Shown in pieces: positions 59,461 to 64,000 of a stretch of 64,000 nucleotides of DNA (its first letter is position 1; each line of letters opens with the position of its first letter). The position numbers and the translations under genes were made by a program. Below the pieces are notes generated by a model. That model worked only from the letters and a program-made list of their open reading frames with translations. It was not told where the DNA came from and searched no databases. This DNA comes from Coenobita brevimanus (taxonomy: Eukaryota > Arthropoda > Malacostraca > Decapoda > Coenobitidae), in NCBI GenBank assembly GCA_032717465.1, contig CM064670.1, forward strand, positions 15,210,931 through 15,274,930, read 5' to 3'.

Positions 59461-62281
59461 TAGGGGAGTGTTGTTTATGGTGAGGTGTGGGATGTGACTG
59501 TGTTCTGCTGTCCAGTTTGTGAGAAGAGTCACTGTAGATTTGGCTGTGGCTATTTTGAGCCTGTTTGTGGTGACCCATTCGTGTAGTGTGTTGAGGTAAG
59601 GTTGAATGATGTGTGCAGCTGTGTTTGCATTTTGGTGTGTACATGTAAGTGTTATATCATCTGCATAGGAAGCTATATGTATCTGTGGTGTGTGGGGTGT
59701 GGGTATGTCGTGCATGTATAGATTAAAGAGTGTAGGGGACAAAACAGATCCTTGGGGGACGCCATTTGTGAAGTTTCTGATGTTAGAAGACTGACCGGCA
59801 AATGTTACTTGTGCACGTCTGCTTGTTAAGTAGTTTGCCAGCCATGTTTTTGTGTCATTGTGCATGTTTGTGTTGAGTATTTTGTTTGTGAGGTTGTGGC
59901 GGCGGATGGCATCAAAAGCTTTGCTAATGTCTAGTGTGACTAGGAGTGTTCTGTGTGGTGGCCTAGCTGAATTCATGCCATCGAAAACTCTCTCTGTAAA
60001 GTCTGTAAGAAGGGTGTTTGTGGAGTGTAGTGGCCTAAAGCCATGTTGTGACTGGGCTAGGGGAATGTGAGGTGTGACTAGTTGTAGTATCAGTCTTTCA
60101 GTGACTTTAGAGGGGGTGCAGAGGAGTGTGATGGGGCGATGTGAGGGGGGTAACGTGGGGTCTTTATTGGGTTTAGGGATAGTGATGATATTGCCATACT
60201 TCCAGATGTTGGGTATTATGTTGTGTGAGTAGCTGTAGTTTGATATGTTGGTGAGTGCTTGTATGCCTTGTGATCCTAGGTGTTTAAGGTGAATGTTGCT
60301 TATGTTGTCTGGTCCACAGGCAGATGAGTGCTTGAGGTTGTTAATGATGTGCTTCGTCTGGTTGTAAGTGAAAGGTGCGTAGTCTGGGTCTGTGGGGAAC
60401 TGTCTCTTACATCTGATGATACGTCGGTCTTCTGGATGGGGGGGTTAGATGGCTTACTTGTGAAAAGTGATTGATGAGAGTGTTTGCTTGTTGTTTGTTT
60501 GAGGGTATGGTGTCTGTCGTTGTGATGGCAGCATTTGATTGTGTGGTGTTGCTGTTGGAAAGTGTGATGCTGTTTAGTGTTTTGTAGAGTTTGCTGATGT
60601 TTGTTTTGTGGTCAAGTGTTTGGAGGTAATTTTTCCAGCTTAGTGTTTGCTGTTCTGATATTTTACTGTTTATCTGAGTATTTAGTTCTTGTATTTGTTG
60701 TATGGTGTCTTGTGTATGGGGTGTTGGGGAGTGTCGCAGTGTGTCCCGTTGACTGATGAGGCCTTGAATTTCTGGTGTGAAGTTGGGGTTGTCTCTCTTT
60801 CTGTTGCTTCTAGGGATGTGTCTTTTGTCTGCATTTTGTATGATTGTATTGAAAGTGTGCACAGTGGTGTTGATGTTTGTGATGGGTGTACTGTTTAGTG
60901 TTTCGAAATGTTGTTCTGTTTCAGTTACAAAGGCCTCCCAGTTGGCTTTCTTATAATTAGTGTATGTGTGTTTATGGCCAGCTGGGGTGATTCTGGTTTT
61001 GGTAGTGATGATGATTGGGAGGTGATCAGAACCTAGGGTTTTGACCACTCTCCATGATGTAATGGGAGCGAGGTTTGGGGAGCAGAAGGTGATGGCTGGA
61101 TATGATGGGAGCAAGAGGGCTTGGTGTGGGATATGGGTATGTTGGTCTAGACTGTTTAGTATGAAAAGATGATCTGTCTGGGATTGTAGTACCAGCCCTC
61201 TGTGTGTGTGAGAGTTGTTGACATGCCAGGCCGACGACTTGGCATTGAAATCACCACCCAGGATGATGTTGGGTATGTTAGTGATGTGGTGTATCTGTGG
61301 AGAGTAATTGTGTGGTACTGTGGGGGACGATTGGAGGGGAATGTATGTGTTAGTGATTGTTATGTGTGATTTGTTACCAGTGCGTATTTTAATTGATTGT
61401 ATTTCTGTTGTGGTATCATTTGGAGGGAGAAGTGACTTTGTGTGTGCACTGGTATCTGCAAAGTTGATGGATTTGTGTACCAGGGTGATGAGTCCACCGC
61501 CACTGCCGTCGGCCCGGTCTTGTCGAATGGTGGTGAAGTTATGAAATGTTGGTGTTTTCTGTGCTTTGTGTAGTTTTGTTTCTTGTAAGATGGCAGTGTG
61601 TATGTTCTGTTGTTTGATGAATTGTGTGAGTTCATGCATTTTGGTGTTTATGCCATCTGTGTTTAACCGAAGGATGTTTATGTTTTGTGTGCGATGTGTG
61701 TCGGCTGCTGCAGCACGGGGGGGAGGTGGTGTGGGTGGAGGGGAAGGGGTAGGAGGGGGTTGTGATGGAGGTAAGGGTTGAGGTGTATTAGGATGGGTTG
61801 GAATGGGGGGAGTTGGGGGACTGGATGGTGTGGGAAGGGTCAGTGGGTTTGGCTGTGGAGGTGTGAAGGAAGTAGGAGTAGGATTGGAAGGGTGGTTGAT
61901 GGGTGGGGGGAAGGAGCATAAGGAGCAGGTCCAGGTGTTTGTGTAATGTTTCCTGGATGCAAGTGTTGTGCAGGTGTAATGGGTCCAGTTCTTGCAGGAG
62001 TTGCATTGAACTGAACCCTTTGTCTGTCGGCTCGACGTGATAGGTTTTGAGCATGTTGGACATATGTATTTGTTGGTGGGTCCTGGATTGCTCTCAATGT
62101 CCCCGGCTAGAAGAAGTTGTCGAGAAATGACAGCCGGGGAGTCATTTCTCGGTGTAGAAAAAACGATGTTGTTGTGTGTGTTGTGTTGGGAGATGTGGTA
62201 CTTGTCCGGGCGACCGAAGCCACTCCCAGGTACTCGAGCCCTGTGAGGGTCCGGGGGGGTTTGCGGTGATTTGGCCCCCAT
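58640..62281 (-). pseudogene. CR1-like polyprotein: 2A-like motif, PHD finger, endonuclease, RT
   Basis: From ATG 62281: a leader of about 60 residues ending LLLAGDIESNPGP (2A-like, 62078-62101), then a Cys4-His-Cys3 PHD-type finger (61916-62062: YICPTC, VQCNSC, HYTC, WTCSLC), a Pro-rich linker, AP-type endonuclease (ILQETKL, IILGGDFNAKSSAW, LGSDHLPI), RT (ACGPDNISNIHLKHLG, SQHGFRPLHSTNTLL, LDISKAFDAI, NGVPQGSVLSPTLF, SYADDITLT) and a C-terminal CPGC-H-C knuckle (about 58700). Frameshifts: at a G7 run near 60,440, at the GT repeat 59422-59459, and near 59,270. All catalytic boxes are kept. Leader and finger are presumed ORF1-like parts of one frame. Confidence 0.9.
59422..59459. repeat. (GT)n microsatellite inside LINE coding sequence
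   Basis: It is read as His-Thr repeats on the minus strand. The RT continues in a different frame on the other side (KILGVTYNTSMSFKQH), so repeat slippage caused the frameshift. Confidence 0.9.
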
Positions 62282-62352
62282 GCTGTCCTCCTCTTCTCTT
62301 CGACAGCCTCTGGGGGGTAGACCCACGGCGAAGACACCACCGCTCCAGGTCC

Positions 62353-64000
62353 AGGTGAGGAGAGTAAGACAGGGTGGCAGTGAAGTTAGCAGGGAAGTGA
62401 AAGATAAAAATGGTAGATTACTAGTGGAGAAGGGAGAAAAAGTGAGCAGATGGAGAGAACACTTTAAGGAATTGTTGAACATAGAGGGTGGAAGGAATGC
62501 GAGTATAAGTGGCTGGGGAATGGCCGGGAGAACGAGGGAGGTGAGAAGACAGGAAGAAATCAGTAGGATAGAAGTTGTGGAAGTGGTGAAGTAGGTCAAA
62601 TTGGGGAAGGCCCCAGGAGTTGATGAAGTGTGTGGTGAGATGCTGAAGCATGGGGGAGAGATAGTGGTGGAGTGGATGTGGGCGATGTGCAGATTGGCCT
62701 GGGAGGAGGGTGGAGTCCCGGAGGATTGGAAGTCAGGTGTAATTGTTCCCTTGTACTGTACAAAGGAAAAGGGGAAAAAGAAGTGTGTGGTAATCATAGG
62801 GGCATTTGTCTTCTTAGTGTAATAGGAAAAGTGTATGGTAGGATACTTGTTGACAGAGTTAGGGAAAGAACAGAGGAATTAGTTGGAGAAGAACAGGGAG
62901 GCTTTAGGAAGGGGAGAGGTTGTGTAGATCAGATATTCGTTCTTAGATCTTTAGTGGAAAAGTTTCTAGAGAAGGGAAAGAATTGTATGCAGCTTTCATG
63001 GATTTGGAGAAAGCATATGACAGGGTGGATAAACGAGGATTGTGGAAAGTATTAAGAATATATGGAGTAGATGGGAAGTTGTTGAATGCCGTGAAGAATA
63101 TGTATGATGGTGCTAAGGCTGCAGTGCGTGTGGATGGTGAACTGAGTGAATTTTTCTCTTTGAAGGTTGGATTGAAACAGGGATGTGTCATGTCTCCATG
63201 GTTGTTCAATCTGTACATGGATGGGGTAATAAAAGAGGTACAAGGTAGGGCAGTGGATGTTGGAGTGGCCCTGGTGAGAGAGGGTAGTGTTTGGAAACTC
63301 CCTGTACTGTTGTTTGCAGATGATTCTGTGTTGTTGAGTGAAGACGAAGGGGAGCTGCAAGGCTTGATGGATGAGTTTGGGGGAGTGTGTAAGAAGTGGA
63401 ATCTAAAGGTGAATGCAGGGAAGAGTAAAGTGATGGTCTTTGAGAGAGGTAAAGTCAGTGAATGTACAGTGAGGTTGGATGGTGAGGAAATGGAAAATGT
63501 GAGTACGTTTAAGTACTTGGGTAGTGTGATGAGTAAGGATGGAGGTTTGGAGGGTGAAATGCTTGAAAGGGTACAGCAAGGAAGAAAGGTTTCTGGTTTC
63601 TTGAAAGTAGTGATAAGAAACAGGGAAGTGAGCATGGAAGTGAAAAAGTCACTACATGACAGTATTGTGATACCAACTCTAACGTATGGAAATGAAGCTT
63701 GGACGTTGTTGGAAGGACACAAGTCAAGAGTGAGAGCAGTAGAAATATGTTATTTATGAGGAGCCTGTGGAGTCACATGGAGAGACAGGCTGACAAATGA
63801 GAATATAAAGGACTGTTGTGGTGTGGATGTGGATGTGATAGGAAGCATTAGGAGGAACACACTGAGGTGGTTTGGCCATGTGGAGAGGATGGAGGGTGAG
63901 AGACTGATGAGGAGAGTGTATGTGAGTGAGGTGGAGGGGGGGACAGGGAAGGGGAGGCCAAAGATGAGATGGAGGGTTGGGGTGGAGAGGTATATGAGAG
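62353..64000 (+). mobile_element. RTE-like LINE copy, right fragment, runs off the window
   Basis: RQGGSEVSREVKDKNGRLLV, then KAPGVDEVCGEMLKHGGEIV, LYKGKGEKEVCGNHRGICLL, EEQGGFRKGRGCVDQIFVLR, DLEKAYDRVDKRGLW, LKQGCVMSPWLFNLYMDG, LLFADDSVLLSEDEGELQGL and RWFGHVERMEGERLMRRVY. Lesions: a TAG at 62592, a 5-base insertion near 62755 (CTGTACTGTACAAAGG instead of TTGTACAAAGG), a frameshift near 62975, and a TGA for the Arg codon at 63757. The active-site FADD is intact. The end of the element lies beyond 64,000. Confidence 0.92.

Larger units (their letters stand above)
58512..62352 (-). mobile_element. Nearly complete CR1-like LINE with target duplication
   Basis: The 14-bp direct repeat AGGTGA[A/G]GAGAGTA on both sides, inside an RTE copy, defines a 3.84-kb insertion. 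On its coding strand it ends in a short (ACT)n tail, and its 5' part begins shortly after CTCACCTGGACCTGG. A short microsatellite-like 3' tail without poly(A) fits CR1-group elements. Confidence 0.92.

Noticed and set aside
60407..62797. Single 796-residue protein starting at 62797
   Set aside because: The first 145 residues or so are antisense RTE sequence outside the CR1-like insertion (boundary at 62352). The element's own frame begins near 62281.

Overview
This is a eukaryotic, animal genomic window: spliced exons with GT/AG borders, very long introns, dense non-LTR retrotransposons and DNA transposons, tRNA- and 5S-derived SINEs, and many microsatellites (a 210-bp CA tract among them). 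Together these suggest an arthropod, most likely a decapod crustacean; that is an inference, since no lineage-diagnostic gene is present.

Only one host gene is supported. Five plus-strand exons (7013-7241, 11342-11467, 28491-28566, 49158-49246, 51144-51281) splice in consistent phase into about 219 residues of a PPP1R16A/B-type (MYPT3/TIMAP; fly MYPT-75D) protein phosphatase 1 regulatory subunit. They cover the later ankyrin repeats and the RRxS-containing region behind them. The 5' exons (RVxF motif, first ankyrins) lie before the window or were not found. The 3' exons lie beyond 51,281 or were not found. Introns of about 4.1, 17.0, 20.6 and 1.9 kb are filled with mobile DNA.

Layout: 1-0.7 kb, Tc1-type transposase pseudogene. 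1-2.5 kb, LINE family B remnant. 2.5-3.9 kb, old CR1-like LINE remnant. 4.3-4.6 kb, 5S-rRNA-derived SINE. 7.7-10.5 kb, long RTE-like LINE (endonuclease plus RT) in one frame with a few stops. 12.1-15.8 kb, TTAA-flanked piggyBac-like element holding a TA-flanked element with internal tandem repeats. 17.7-19.9 kb, sense LINE. 20.2-27.2 kb, RTE and family-B fragments including an antiparallel nest. 28.75-33.5 kb, candidate TTAA-flanked element carrying an RTE-like LINE (itself split by a Tigger-like MITE), a G-rich tract and a second 5S SINE. 33.6-38.5 kb, mariner split by a Tigger-like pseudogene and a SINE. 39.1-42.2 kb, almost complete Tigger/pogo element. 46.3-47.5 kb, candidate piggyBac deletion derivative. 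50.2-51.1 kb, CA microsatellite and a MITE just before an exon. 52.5-64 kb, LINE-only territory: an RTE copy with a 29-bp target duplication, two family-B copies, and an RTE copy interrupted by a nearly complete CR1-like LINE encoding a 2A-like motif, a PHD finger, endonuclease and RT.

The most interesting observations are the 5S SINE whose 3' end matches the RTE tail (a likely mobilising partner), the 2A-like DIESNPGP motif of the CR1-like element, the zinc finger inside family-B LINEs, the nested TTAA elements (one with a paralogous unoccupied TTAA site), and a short repeat found just upstream of two conserved exons. All TE protein-coding regions carry stops or frameshifts, or run off the window. 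All similarity statements are from reading the sequence; no database search was run.
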